Shown: positions 6,877 to 14,697, counted from the stretch's first letter. The stretch is 21,235 nt of DNA from Sporomusaceae bacterium UBA1887 (GCA_002337925.1 DDHB01000022.1:1-21235); one strand, 5' to 3'. Translations and numbers: made by a program. Notes: generated by a model from the sequence alone, not told the origin.

Positions 6877-7215
6877 ATGTCCGTGTCCAATAAACTACAC
6901 GTAAAAAAAGGCGATACCGTTGTTGTTTTATCCGGTAAGGATAAAGGCAAAACTGGTAAAATTATAGAAGCACTGCCTAAAAAAGAAAAGATCGTTGTAG
7001 AAGGCGTTAACAAAGTAAAGCGCCACACTAAGCCTAGCCAGAAAATGCCTCAAGGCGGAATCATTGTAAAAGAAGCTGCTCTGCATGCTTCCAATGTTAT
7101 GGTTGTTTGCCCTGAGTGCGGCAAAGCGACTCGCATTAAAAAGACTGCCTTGGCCAGCGGTGCCCTTGTTCGGGCCTGCAAAAAGTGCAACGGTATTATC
7201 GATAAGGATAAATAA
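6877..7215 (+). CDS. rplX: 50S ribosomal protein L24 (uL24), four-cysteine form
   Basis: L24 starts large-subunit assembly by binding the 5' end of 23S rRNA. The 112-residue protein has a KOW motif (VKKGDTVVVLSGKDKGKTGK, residues 9-28) and the conserved VEGVNKVKRHTKPSQ. Its C-terminal half holds two cysteine pairs, C78-x2-C81 and C101-x2-C104, spaced like a zinc ribbon; such C+ L24 versions occur in many Firmicutes. The ATG follows AAAGGAGGTGGCCGGAG. A short N-terminal extension (MSVSNKL) precedes the usual start. Confidence 0.97.
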   Translation: MSVSNKLHVKKGDTVVVLSGKDKGKTGKIIEALPKKEKIVVEGVNKVKRHTKPSQKMPQGGIIVKEAALHASNVMVVCPECGKATRIKKTALASGALVRACKKCNGIIDKDK

Positions 7216-7239
7216 CGCGCGAAAGGAGGTAACTCAAAC

Positions 7240-7779
7240 ATGTCCCGAATGAAAGAGAAATATACTGCTGAAGTAGCAAAAGCCATGATGGAAAAGTTCG
7301 GCTATAAAAACGTCATGGAAATTCCGAAAGTAGAAAAAATCGTTATCAATATGGGCGTTGGCGAAGCAGTAGGCAACCCAAAAGTATTGGATGCTGCTGT
7401 TGGCGATATGACGGCAATTGCCGGTCAAAAACCACTTGTCACTCGTGCAAAAAAATCGATTGCTGCTTTCAAAATTCGTCAAGGCATGCCTATTGGAGCT
7501 AAAGTTACCCTGCGCGGCGAGCGGATGTATCAGTTTCTTGACAAGCTGATTAACGTTGCCCTGCCACGCGTGCGTGACTTCCGTGGGATAAGCCCGAAAG
7601 CCTTTGACGGCCGTGGTAACTACACGTTGGGTGTAAAAGAACAACTCATATTCCCAGAAATGGAATATGACAAAGTAGATAAAGTCCGCGGAATGGATAT
7701 CGTAGTTGTAACTACTGCGAAAACCGATGAAGAGGCTCGCGAACTATTAAGACTAATGGGGATGCCATTCAGCGCGTAA
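7240..7779 (+). CDS. rplE: 50S ribosomal protein L5 (uL5)
   Basis: L5 binds 5S rRNA and contacts P-site tRNA and S13 across the subunit bridge. The 179-residue protein shows IPKVEKIVINMGVGEA near residues 28-43, the GQKPLVTRAKKSIAAFKIRQ stretch, and GMPIGAKVTLRG. Next comes LPRVRDFRGISPKAFDGRGN, and the end is AKTDEEARELLRLMGMPF. The start follows CGAAAGGAGGTAACTCAAAC. rpsN begins 13 nt after its stop, with the next ribosome-binding site directly in the gap. Confidence 0.98.
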   Translation: MSRMKEKYTAEVAKAMMEKFGYKNVMEIPKVEKIVINMGVGEAVGNPKVLDAAVGDMTAIAGQKPLVTRAKKSIAAFKIRQGMPIGAKVTLRGERMYQFLDKLINVALPRVRDFRGISPKAFDGRGNYTLGVKEQLIFPEMEYDKVDKVRGMDIVVVTTAKTDEEARELLRLMGMPFSA

Positions 7780-7792
7780 AGGAGGGAAACCC

Positions 7793-7978
7793 GTGGCCAA
7801 AAAGGCATTAATTGAAAAGTGGAAGCTCGAACCGAAATTTAAAGTTCGCCATCACAACCGATGCAAAATCTGCGGTCGTCCGCATGGTTATATGCGTAAA
7901 TTTGAAATGTGCCGTATTTGCTTTCGCGAACTGAGCTATAAAGGTGCCATTCCCGGGGTTACCAAAGCCAGTTGGTAG
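7793..7978 (+). CDS. rpsN: 30S ribosomal protein S14 (uS14), zinc-binding form
   Basis: S14 is a 30S head assembly protein. At 61 residues this is the short zinc-binding type; the zinc-free type is about 90-100 residues. Cysteines C24-x2-C27 and C40-x2-C43 form the zinc site in RCKICGRPHGYMRKFEMCRI. The end KGAIPGVTKASW is diagnostic. It starts with GTG at 7793 after AAAGGAGGGAAACCC. The position between rplE and rpsH is the conserved place for S14 in the spc operon. Confidence 0.98.
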   Translation: MAKKALIEKWKLEPKFKVRHHNRCKICGRPHGYMRKFEMCRICFRELSYKGAIPGVTKASW

Positions 7979-8010
7979 TAGCAGCATTAACAGGAAGGAG
8001 GTTTTGATCT

Positions 8011-8409
8011 ATGGTAATGACCGATCCGATTGCTGATCTGTTGACTCGGATTCGTAACGCCAATTCGGTTTATCATGATAAAGTAGAGATCCCGGCTTCA
8101 AAAATCAAGGAGGCCGTTGTCCGTATCCTCAAAGAGGAAGGCTTTGTCAAAGATTTTGAAATGATTCAGGACGGTAAACAAGGTACTCTGAAGGTTTCGC
8201 TTAAATACGGTCCGAACCGTGAAAAAGTAATCACCGGTATCAAGAGAATTTCCAAACCGGGTCTGCGTGTTTATGCTAAGACAGATGAACTGCCCCGTGT
8301 ACTTGGTGGTCTGGGTATTGCAGTGGTTTCTACTTCTAAAGGAATTATGAGCGATAAACAAGCTCGCAAAGAAGGTCTGGGCGGCGAAGTACTCGCATAC
8401 GTCTGGTAA
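8011..8409 (+). CDS. rpsH: 30S ribosomal protein S8 (uS8)
   Basis: S8 is a primary binding protein of the 16S rRNA central domain; in E. coli it represses the spc operon by binding its mRNA near rplE. The 132-residue product begins VMTDPIADLLTRIRNANSVY and has PASKIKEAVVRILKEEGFVK. It ends with the 16S-binding C-terminal domain: LGGLGIAVVSTSKGIMSDKQ, then ARKEGLGGEVLAYVW. The first of two close ATGs (8011, 8017) matches the family N-terminus and has GGAAGGAGG upstream. Confidence 0.98.
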   Translation: MVMTDPIADLLTRIRNANSVYHDKVEIPASKIKEAVVRILKEEGFVKDFEMIQDGKQGTLKVSLKYGPNREKVITGIKRISKPGLRVYAKTDELPRVLGGLGIAVVSTSKGIMSDKQARKEGLGGEVLAYVW

Positions 8410-8433
8410 GACTGGCAACTAGGAGGTGCAATT

Positions 8434-8985
8434 ATGTCTAGAATAGGTAGAATGCCTATCGCCGTTCCGCAAGGCGTTACCGTAACCATCGAAGCAAATA
8501 ATGCTGTAACGGTAAAAGGCCCTAAAGGCGAGCTGACTCGTGTCCTGCATAAGGATATGATTATTGAGAAGGAAAACGATACGCTGACCGTAAACCGTCC
8601 TTCTGAAGAAAAACAACATAAAGCTCTGCATGGCCTGACCCGTACACTTCTTGCTAATATGGTAACAGGTGTAACCCAAGGTTTTACTAAAACTTTGGAA
8701 ATTGCCGGCGTTGGTTATAGAGCTTCCAAATCAGGAACGAAACTGAACCTGACTTTGGGTTTTTCCCATCCGGTAGAAGTTCAACCGCCACAAGGCATCA
8801 ATATTGATGTTCCGGCGCCCAATAGAATTATTGTTTCCGGCATTGATAAAGAGGCAGTTGGCGCTCTTGCCGCTAATATTCGCTCTTACAGAGAGCCCGA
8901 GCCTTACAAAGGCAAAGGCATCAAATATGAAGGCGAAATCGTCCGCCGCAAGGTCGGTAAATCCGGCGGTAAAGGCAAGAAATAA
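8434..8985 (+). CDS. rplF: 50S ribosomal protein L6 (uL6)
   Basis: L6 is a two-domain protein near the factor-binding region of the large subunit. The 183-residue product begins SRIGRMPIAVPQGVTVTIEA and carries VKGPKGELTR, LHGLTRTLLANMVTGVTQGF and the C-terminal signature PEPYKGKGIKYEGEIVRRK, followed by a basic GKSGGKGKK tail. The start follows CTAGGAGGTGCAATT. rpsH ends 24 nt upstream. Confidence 0.98.
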   Translation: MSRIGRMPIAVPQGVTVTIEANNAVTVKGPKGELTRVLHKDMIIEKENDTLTVNRPSEEKQHKALHGLTRTLLANMVTGVTQGFTKTLEIAGVGYRASKSGTKLNLTLGFSHPVEVQPPQGINIDVPAPNRIIVSGIDKEAVGALAANIRSYREPEPYKGKGIKYEGEIVRRKVGKSGGKGKK

Positions 8986-9011
8986 AATCATAAGCGAAAG
9001 GAGTGAACACC

Positions 9012-9374
9012 TTGCTTCGTAAAGAGAGCAAAAACGTTGCGCGCAAAAAGCGTCACATCCGGGTTCGCAAAAACGTATTCGGTACGGCAGAAAGACCCCG
9101 CTTGAACGTATATCGCAGCTTAAGCAATATTTATGCCCAAATCATTAACGATCAGACCGGTCGCACTCTTGTTTCAGCAAGTTCGCTGGATAAAGAACTG
9201 CAGGTTGAATATGGTGGCAATATTGAAGCATCCAAGGCCGTTGGCAAACTAATTGCCGAACGTGCTAAAGCCAATGGTGTTGAAAAGGTAGTCTTCGATC
9301 GTGGCGGCTATATTTATCATGGCAGAGTCGCTGCACTCGCCCAAGCTGCACGTGAAGCAGGGCTGGAATTCTAA
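9012..9374 (+). CDS. rplR: 50S ribosomal protein L18 (uL18)
   Basis: L18 binds 5S rRNA together with L5. Read from TTG at 9012 the product has 120 residues, the usual Firmicute length: LRKESKNVARKKRHIRVRKN, GTAERPRLNVYRS, IYAQIINDQTGRTLVSASS, then VVFDRGGYIYHGRVAALAQA and REAGLEF. An in-frame GTG at 9003 is rejected because it lies inside the Shine-Dalgarno sequence AAAGGAGTG (8998-9005, about 8 nt before the TTG). The TTG start is inferred from spacing and family length. Confidence 0.96.
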   Translation: MLRKESKNVARKKRHIRVRKNVFGTAERPRLNVYRSLSNIYAQIINDQTGRTLVSASSLDKELQVEYGGNIEASKAVGKLIAERAKANGVEKVVFDRGGYIYHGRVAALAQAAREAGLEF

Positions 9375-9392
9375 TCAGAAGGAGGAACAGTA

Positions 9393-9893
9393 ATGGCCAG
9401 AATTGACTACGCAGGTCTCGACCTGAAAGAAAAAGTGGTATTCATTAACCGTGTTGCCAAGGTAGTAAAAGGCGGTCGCCGTTTTTCCTTCAGCGCATTG
9501 GTGGTTGTCGGTGACGGCAACGGCCACGTAGGCGCAGGATTAGGTAAAGCCGGTGAAGTACCTGAAGCAATCCGTAAAGGCATCGAAGATGCTAAGAAAA
9601 ACTTAATCAAAGTGCCTCTAACTGGAACAACCATTCCTCATCAAGTAACTGGTGAGTTTGGTGCAGGCAGAGTACTTTTAAAACCAGCCTCAGAAGGTAC
9701 CGGTGTTATCGCCGGCGGCCCTGTTCGTGCAGTGCTCGAACTAGCTGGAGTACACGATATTCTAACCAAATCTCTGGGCTCGGCCAATGCCAATAATGTT
9801 GTCCATGCAACACTTGCAGGACTGCAACAACTGAAGAGGGCTGAACGAGTATCCGAACTTCGTGGCAAAACCGTGCAAGAGCTGCTGGGCTAA
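9393..9893 (+). CDS. rpsE: 30S ribosomal protein S5 (uS5)
   Basis: S5 lies at the mRNA entry site and influences decoding accuracy; spectinomycin-resistance changes map to its N-terminal loop. The 166-residue protein has the double-stranded RNA-binding fold with VVKGGRRFSFSALVVVGDGN at residues 25-44, GHVGAGLGKAGEVPEAIRKG, and HQVTGEFGAGRVLLKPASEG. The end has the expected GSANANNVVHATLAGLQQLK. The ATG follows AGAAGGAGGAACAGTA. Confidence 0.98.
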   Translation: MARIDYAGLDLKEKVVFINRVAKVVKGGRRFSFSALVVVGDGNGHVGAGLGKAGEVPEAIRKGIEDAKKNLIKVPLTGTTIPHQVTGEFGAGRVLLKPASEGTGVIAGGPVRAVLELAGVHDILTKSLGSANANNVVHATLAGLQQLKRAERVSELRGKTVQELLG

Positions 9894-9905
9894 GGAGGTA
9901 ATATC

Positions 9906-10091
9906 ATGGCGAAACTTAAAATTACACTATACAGAAGCCTGATTGGCCGTCCTGAAGACCAGCGGGCTACCGTTAAGGCTCTCGGCCTTGGAAAAGTCAA
10001 CAGTTCCGTAATTCAAGAGGAAACTGCTGCACTTAAAGGCATGCTTCACAAAGTAGAACATCTTGTTCGTGTAGAAGAAGTACAAGACTAG
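9906..10091 (+). CDS. rpmD: 50S ribosomal protein L30 (uL30)
   Basis: L30 is a small 23S rRNA-binding protein found in most but not all bacteria. The 61-residue product shows LKITLYRSLIGRPEDQRATV at residues 3-22, the KALGLGKVNSSV motif and MLHKVEHLVRVEEV at the end, matching the family closely. The start follows AAGGAGGTAATATC directly after the rpsE stop (12-nt gap). It sits in its conserved place between rpsE and rplO. Confidence 0.97.
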   Translation: MAKLKITLYRSLIGRPEDQRATVKALGLGKVNSSVIQEETAALKGMLHKVEHLVRVEEVQD

Positions 10092-10108
10092 ACAAGGAGG
10101 TGCTGTAG

Positions 10109-10549
10109 ATGAAACTCCACGAATTGACTCCCGCACCGGGTTCTAAGACAAAACGTGTTCGTGTAGGTCGCGGACTAGGTTCTGGTCTTGGTAAAACTGC
10201 CGGTAAAGGTCATAAAGGTCAGAATGCTCGTGCCGGCGGTGGTGTACGGCCAGGTTTTGAAGGCGGTCAAATGCCTTTATACCGTCGTCTTCCTAAGCGC
10301 GGTTTTACAAATATCTTTGGCAAGGAATATGCTGAAGTTAATGTTGAGCAACTCAACCGTTTTGATGATGGCGCAGTAGTTGATCCAGTTGCGCTTATCG
10401 AATATGGTATTCTGAAAAATGTACGTGATGGCGTTCGCGTTCTAGGTAACGGTCAGATCGAAAAGAAACTTACCGTTAAAGCCAATGGATTTTCCAAATC
10501 GGCTGAAGAAAAGATTTTAGCCGCTGGTGGAAAAGTCGAGGTGATCTAG
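10109..10549 (+). CDS. rplO: 50S ribosomal protein L15 (uL15)
   Basis: L15 is a late-assembly large-subunit protein. The 146-residue product has the glycine- and arginine-rich N-terminal extension (KLHELTPAPGSKTKRVRVGR, GLGSGLGKTAGKGHKGQNAR, GGGVRPGFEGGQMPLYRRLP) that threads into rRNA. The globular C-terminal domain follows, ending KILAAGGKVEVI. The start follows ACAAGGAGGTGCTGTAG. Its TAG stop (10547-10549) abuts the GTG start of secY with no gap. Confidence 0.98.
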   Translation: MKLHELTPAPGSKTKRVRVGRGLGSGLGKTAGKGHKGQNARAGGGVRPGFEGGQMPLYRRLPKRGFTNIFGKEYAEVNVEQLNRFDDGAVVDPVALIEYGILKNVRDGVRVLGNGQIEKKLTVKANGFSKSAEEKILAAGGKVEVI

Positions 10550-11812
10550 GTGCTGTCAGCCCTGTCGAATATACTCAAGATAACTGAGCTCAGGCAAAAA
10601 ATCGTTTTTACACTGACTATGTTTCTCGTTTTTCGGATGGGTACGCACATACCTGTTCCCGGTGTAGATTCGGCGGTAATCGAACAGTTATTCACAACTG
10701 GTAATCTGTTTGGCTTCCTGGATCTTTTCTCAGGCGGTGCCTTAAGCAAATTCTCAGTCTTTGCAATGAGTATTACGCCTTATATCAATGCTTCGATCAT
10801 TATGCAGCTTCTTACTGTAGTAGTACCGAAGTTTGAGCAATGGGCAAAAGAAGGCGAAGAAGGGCGAAAGAAAATCACTCAAATTACCCGTTACGGTACT
10901 GTATTGTTAGGATTTATCCAAGCAATTGGTATGGCCTATGGTCTCCGGGCTAACAATGCACTTATTGATAGTGGCCTCGGAACGGTCTTTGTTATCGCCT
11001 TATCGTTAACAGCAGGAACCTGTTTATTAATGTGGATAGGCGAGCAAATTACTGAAAAGGGAATTGGTAACGGTATTTCTCTCATTATCTTTGCCGGTAT
11101 TGTTTCGCAGTTACCTAATGGTCTTGCCGTAATATATCAATATCTTACAGTAGGCACCATTAATATATTCCAAGCGCTGATTTTTGCTGTAATTGCCGTA
11201 GCTATGATTGTTTTGGTTATAGCCGTTTCACAAGGACAGCGTAAGATCCCCGTGCAATACGCAAAACGTGTTGTAGGCCGCAAAATGTATGGCGGGCATT
11301 CAACTCACATTCCGCTAAAGGTGAACCAAGCTGGTGTTATTCCAATAATCTTTGCGTCATCCGTGCTGATGTTCCCGGTAACTATTGCCCAGTTTATTGA
11401 TGTCTCCTGGGTAAAAACGGTGGCAGGGTGGTTTGCGTGGGGAACGCCGCTTCAGACAACATTGTATGCTCTGTTGATCGTTTTCTTTACGTACTTCTAC
11501 ACTGCGGTTACTATGAATATATCGGATATGGCAGAGAACATGAAAAAATACGGTGGTTTTATCCCAGGATTGCGCCCGGGTAAACCGACTGCCGATTATC
11601 TAGATCGCGTTATGACCAGAATTACCCTGGCCGGATCGCTCTTTCTGGCATTTATCGCAATCTTGCCGAATGTTGTCGCTGGCATAACCAATATCCAAGG
11701 GGTTTATTTTGGCGGTACCGCCCTCTTGATTGTCGTAGGGGTTGCTCTTGATACAATGAAGCAAATCGAAGCTCTTGTCTTAATGCGGCATTATCAAGGC
11801 TTCATGAAGTAG
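10550..11812 (+). CDS. secY: Protein translocase channel subunit SecY
   Basis: SecY forms the membrane channel for Sec-dependent export and membrane-protein insertion. The 420-residue protein has about ten hydrophobic segments, the first near residues 19-37. Family landmarks include RMGTHIPVPGVD, FSGGALSKFSVFAMSITPYI (plug and TM2 region), GQRKIPVQYAKR in the cytoplasmic C4 loop, and NPRDMAENMKK-like NISDMAENMKKYGGFIPGLR in the C5 loop that contacts SecA and the ribosome. It begins with GTG immediately after the rplO stop, using GAGGTGA inside rplO as ribosome-binding site, which suggests translational coupling. Confidence 0.98.
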   Translation: MLSALSNILKITELRQKIVFTLTMFLVFRMGTHIPVPGVDSAVIEQLFTTGNLFGFLDLFSGGALSKFSVFAMSITPYINASIIMQLLTVVVPKFEQWAKEGEEGRKKITQITRYGTVLLGFIQAIGMAYGLRANNALIDSGLGTVFVIALSLTAGTCLLMWIGEQITEKGIGNGISLIIFAGIVSQLPNGLAVIYQYLTVGTINIFQALIFAVIAVAMIVLVIAVSQGQRKIPVQYAKRVVGRKMYGGHSTHIPLKVNQAGVIPIIFASSVLMFPVTIAQFIDVSWVKTVAGWFAWGTPLQTTLYALLIVFFTYFYTAVTMNISDMAENMKKYGGFIPGLRPGKPTADYLDRVMTRITLAGSLFLAFIAILPNVVAGITNIQGVYFGGTALLIVVGVALDTMKQIEALVLMRHYQGFMK

Positions 11813-11823
11813 GAGGGACGCAC

Positions 11824-12477
11824 ATGTATATTCTCTTAATGGGGCCGCCGGGTGCTGGTAAAGGCACTCAGGCTGAAAAACTGGTTGCAAGGTTTGGGAT
11901 TCCCCAAATTTCAACCGGCGACATGTTCCGGGCAGCGGTAAAAGAAGGAACGGCGCTGGGCAAGCAGGCCAAAGAATACATGGATGCGGGTCAATTGGTA
12001 CCGGACAGCGTTACTATTGGCATCGTCAAGGAAAGACTGGCTAAGGCTGATTGCCAGAAAGGGTTTATCCTTGACGGTTTTCCCCGCACCACGATGCAAG
12101 CTGATGCTTTAGACCGGACACTTTTTGAACTTGCTATCAAGCTTGACCGCGTTATCAACATCACTGTGCCTGCCGACGAACTGGCACGCCGCATGACTGG
12201 CCGCCGCATTTGCAAATCTTGCGGATCGACTTATCATGTAGCCTTTAATCCACCTGAAGCCACTAATGTATGCGATAAATGCAGCGGTGAACTATATCAG
12301 CGTGATGATGACAAGGAAGAAACAGTTACCAAACGGCTGACTGTTTACGGCGAACAAACCAAACCGCTGATTGAGTACTACCAAGATAAAGGTCTTTATA
12401 CTGAAATTGATGGTAGGCAGGATATTGAGAAAGTGTTTGATGATATTGTCCGTAGTATGCGGGGCGAGCAAGCATGA
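11824..12477 (+). CDS. adk: Adenylate kinase, zinc-type LID
   Basis: Adenylate kinase interconverts ATP plus AMP and two ADP in the cytoplasm. The 217-residue enzyme has the P-loop GPPGAGKGT at residues 7-15, the AMP-binding STGDMFRAAVKEGTALGK segment, and DGFPRTTMQADAL. The long LID carries four cysteines, C130-x2-C133 and C150-x2-C153, the structural zinc site of Gram-positive Adk. The start follows AGTAGGAGGGACGCAC. Its stop overlaps the ATG of map (ATGA at 12474-12477). Confidence 0.98.
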   Translation: MYILLMGPPGAGKGTQAEKLVARFGIPQISTGDMFRAAVKEGTALGKQAKEYMDAGQLVPDSVTIGIVKERLAKADCQKGFILDGFPRTTMQADALDRTLFELAIKLDRVINITVPADELARRMTGRRICKSCGSTYHVAFNPPEATNVCDKCSGELYQRDDDKEETVTKRLTVYGEQTKPLIEYYQDKGLYTEIDGRQDIEKVFDDIVRSMRGEQA

Positions 12478-13220
12478 TAATTCTCAAGTCAGAACGGGAA
12501 ATCAACTATTTGCGTGATGCCGGCCGGATAGTGGCAGAAACGCTGGTTGAGGTCAAAAAGGCGGCCAAACCGGATGTAACAACAATGGAATTGGATCGAA
12601 TCGCCGAAGAATATATAAAAGGCTGTGGGGCTACCCCTGCATTCAAGGGGTACCACGGCTTTCCCGGTCATATCTGCTCCTCGGTGAATGAAGAAGTGGT
12701 TCATGGTATACCGGGATTAAAAAAGTTAAAAAATGGAGATACTGTAAGTATTGACATTGGCGCGGTAATAAATGGGTATTATGGCGATGCTGCTATAACC
12801 ATCCCGATTGGTGAAGTTGATGCCCAGGTACAGCAATTGCTGGATGTAACCGAACAATCGCTGTACAAGGGAATTGAACAGGCAATCGATGGTAACCGCC
12901 TAAGTGATATTTCACACGCAGTGCAGAAGCATGCTGAAAGTTTTGGGTATGGCGTTGTGCGTGATTATGTAGGGCATGGCATCGGCAGAAATATGCATGA
13001 AGATCCTCAAGTGCCGAATTACGGACCGCCCGGCCGCGGACCCCGTTTAAAATCTGGAATGACATTGGCAATAGAACCGATGATCAATATGGGAACTCAT
13101 GAAGTTAAAACGCTTGACGATGGTTGGACAGTGATTACTTCTGACGGCAAGCGGTCAGCTCACTTTGAGCATACCATTGCGATTACGCCCGATGGTCCGG
13201 AGATTTTAACAAAAATCTAG
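12474..13220 (+). CDS. map: Methionine aminopeptidase, type I
   Basis: Map removes the initiator methionine from new proteins at the ribosome exit. All five metal ligands of the pita-bread fold are present: D94 and D105 (DIGAVINGYYGD), H168 (GHGIGRNMHEDP), E201 (TLAIEPMINMG) and E232 (AHFEHTIAIT). The 248-residue length fits the short type Ia form without an N-terminal zinc finger. The ATG overlaps the adk stop by 4 nt. Downstream is the longest gap of the window, holding a degraded gene. Confidence 0.98.
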   Translation: MIILKSEREINYLRDAGRIVAETLVEVKKAAKPDVTTMELDRIAEEYIKGCGATPAFKGYHGFPGHICSSVNEEVVHGIPGLKKLKNGDTVSIDIGAVINGYYGDAAITIPIGEVDAQVQQLLDVTEQSLYKGIEQAIDGNRLSDISHAVQKHAESFGYGVVRDYVGHGIGRNMHEDPQVPNYGPPGRGPRLKSGMTLAIEPMINMGTHEVKTLDDGWTVITSDGKRSAHFEHTIAITPDGPEILTKI

Positions 13221-13229
13221 GGAACAGGC

Positions 13230-13502
13230 ATGGTGCCACCCGGGATTGTGCCGCAGGGCCAATTCGTTATATCCCAGGCGGGACGGGACATAGGTCGTTG
13301 TTGGCCATGGCAAACCGCCGTTCATCTTGGTCGCTGATGGACGCATCCGCAGCAGCTAAGCCTAAGACAAAAAATGTCCGGCATGTCAAACTTATGAGGT
13401 CTATTGCACAGGACGTTGCACTCAAACTTCGAAGGAATAGAGATCATTCCCGACGAAGAAATACGTAAAGCCATCCTGAATATATGTACACCGGATTGTT
13501 AA
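13230..13502 (+). pseudogene. Degraded KOW-domain RNA-binding protein gene (L14e/L6e/L27e-like)
   Basis: No intact frame spans the map-infA gap, but joined pieces of all three forward frames spell the small KOW-domain protein that many Clostridia-type Firmicutes encode here. Frame of 13230: possible ATG, then FVISQAGRDIGR (13263-13298), stop TGA at 13335. Frame of 13294: VVVGHGKPPFILVADGRIR (13294-13350), stop TAA at 13357. Frame of 13352: AAKPKTKNVRHVKLMRSIAQ, then DVALKLRR (13352-13435). Back in the first frame: EGIEIIPDEEIRKAIL ending at TAA 13500-13502. The three net +1 shifts (or 2-nt losses) lie near 13293-13300, 13345-13357 and 13425-13437. Homology is from memory of the family pattern (SKAGRDKGR...VLVADG...KPKKKxxKHL). 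The role of the family is not established. Confidence 0.8.
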
Positions 13503-13529
13503 GTAAGACGCGGACGAGGAGGAGATCTG

Positions 13530-13748
13530 ATGGCCAAACAAGACGCAATTGAGGTTGAAGGTACGGTTTTAGAAGCCTTACCAAATGCCATGTTCCAGGT
13601 TAAACTGGAAAACGGGCATGTCGTGCTGGCACATGTCTCCGGCAAAATTCGAATGAATTTTATCCGCATTTTGCCTGGTGACAAAGTTACAATAGAACTT
13701 ACGCCATACGACCTGAAACGTGGCCGTATCACCTACCGGTTCAAATAA
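13530..13748 (+). CDS. infA: Translation initiation factor IF-1
   Basis: IF-1 binds the 30S A site during initiation. The 72-residue OB-fold protein is close to the Firmicute consensus: AKQDAIEVEGTVLEALPNAM, FQVKLENGHVVLAHVSGKIR, MNFIRILPGDKVTIELTPYD, LKRGRITYRFK. The ATG follows GACGAGGAGGAGATCTG. It is the first gene after the KOW pseudogene, whose final stop lies 27 nt upstream. I see no convincing promoter in the gap, so it is probably read from upstream. Confidence 0.98.
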   Translation: MAKQDAIEVEGTVLEALPNAMFQVKLENGHVVLAHVSGKIRMNFIRILPGDKVTIELTPYDLKRGRITYRFK

Positions 13749-13783
13749 AATCGGACAGGCGGACACCATAAAGGAGGTTTAAT

Positions 13784-13897
13784 ATGAAAGTCAGACCGTC
13801 AGTCAAACCTATTTGTGAAAAATGCAAAGTTATTAAGCGCAAAGGCCGTGTAATGGTAATTTGCGAGAATCCGAAACATAAACAAAAACAAGGTTAA
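13784..13897 (+). CDS. rpmJ: 50S ribosomal protein L36 (bL36), zinc-binding form
   Basis: This 37-residue gene is the smallest ribosomal protein gene here. The product starts MKVRPSVKPICEKCKVIKRK and ends GRVMVICENPKHKQKQG. Zinc ligands C11-x2-C14-x12-C27-x4-H32 are all present, so it is the C+ form. The ribosome-binding site AAAGGAGG (about 13770-13777) lies 6 nt before the ATG. The place between infA and rpsM is the usual one. Confidence 0.98.
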   Translation: MKVRPSVKPICEKCKVIKRKGRVMVICENPKHKQKQG

Positions 13898-13918
13898 ACG
13901 TTAGGGGGTGGATGATAG

Positions 13919-14290
13919 ATGGCACGTATAGCCGGTGTAGACTTACCACGCGACAAACGAATTGAAGTTGCATTGACATACATCTTCGGTATCGGTTTGA
14001 CACTAGCAAAAGAGATTATTGCCACAACCGGAATCAATCCCGATACTCGGGTGAGAAACCTTACTGAGGAAGAAGTTTCTAAGCTTCGTGAAACAATTGA
14101 TAAGAACTATAAAGTTGAAGGTGATCTCCGTCGTGAAGAATCCCTTCATATCAAGCGTCTGATTGAAATCGGTTCCTACCGGGGCAAACGGCATCGTATG
14201 GGACTTCCTGTACGCGGTCAACGGACTAAAACCAATGCCCGTACCCGTAAAGGTCCGAAAAGAACCGTTGGCGCTAAAAAGAAAAAGTAA
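13919..14290 (+). CDS. rpsM: 30S ribosomal protein S13 (uS13)
   Basis: S13 is in the 30S head, pairs with S19, and its C-terminal tail touches the P-site tRNA. The 123-residue protein begins ARIAGVDLPRDKRIEVALTY and has IFGIGLTLAKEI. The basic C-terminus includes GSYRGKRHRMGLPVRGQRTK and TNARTRKGPKRTVGAKKKK. The start follows TTAGGGGGTGGATGATAG. In E. coli S4 represses the alpha operon at the rpsM leader; the 21-nt gap here is too short for that structure. Confidence 0.98.
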   Translation: MARIAGVDLPRDKRIEVALTYIFGIGLTLAKEIIATTGINPDTRVRNLTEEEVSKLRETIDKNYKVEGDLRREESLHIKRLIEIGSYRGKRHRMGLPVRGQRTKTNARTRKGPKRTVGAKKKK

Positions 14291-14304
14291 GGGAGGGATA
14301 AAAC

Positions 14305-14697
14305 TTGGTCGCTAAGAAAGTTGTTAGAACCAAAAGAAAAGAGCGTAAAAATATAGAGTTCGGTGTAGCTCATATCCGCTCCACTTTCAATAATACTATC
14401 ATCACCATTACCGATGTCAAAGGCAATGCCCTTTCCTGGGCCAGTGCCGGCGGTCTCGGCTTTAAAGGTTCCCGTAAAAGCACTCCCTTTGCTGCTCAAA
14501 TGGCTGCCGAACAAGCTGCCAAAGCTGCAATGGAGCATGGCTTAAAACAAGTTGAAGTATTTGTAAAAGGACCGGGATCCGGCCGTGAAGCTGCAATTCG
14601 TTCTTTGCAGGCTGCTGGTTTAGAGGTAAATCTTATTAAAGACGTTACCCCTATCCCTCATAACGGTTGCCGTCCGCCCAAGCGGAGAAGAGTCTAA
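14305..14697 (+). CDS. rpsK: 30S ribosomal protein S11 (uS11)
   Basis: S11 forms part of the 30S platform near the mRNA exit. The 130-residue product contains NIEFGVAHIRSTFNNTIITI, ALSWASAGGLGFKGSRKSTP, VKGPGSGREAAIRSLQAAGL and DVTPIPHNGCRPPKRRRV, all family signatures. It starts with TTG at 14305, chosen because GGGAGGG lies about 8 nt upstream and MVAKKVVRTKRK-type starts are usual. rpsD begins 26 nt downstream. Confidence 0.97.
   Translation: MVAKKVVRTKRKERKNIEFGVAHIRSTFNNTIITITDVKGNALSWASAGGLGFKGSRKSTPFAAQMAAEQAAKAAMEHGLKQVEVFVKGPGSGREAAIRSLQAAGLEVNLIKDVTPIPHNGCRPPKRRRV

Noticed and set aside
9003..9011. GTG start for rplR
   Set aside because: It overlaps the ribosome-binding site AAAGGAGTG; TTG at 9012 gives the usual 120-residue L18.
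13293..13437. Programmed frameshifting to explain the KOW gene
   Set aside because: Three separate shifts in one 90-codon gene without slippery runs or stimulating structure is implausible; gene decay is simpler.
13416..13444. TTGCAC at 13416 as -35 of an infA promoter
   Set aside because: No acceptable -10 hexamer lies 16-18 nt downstream.
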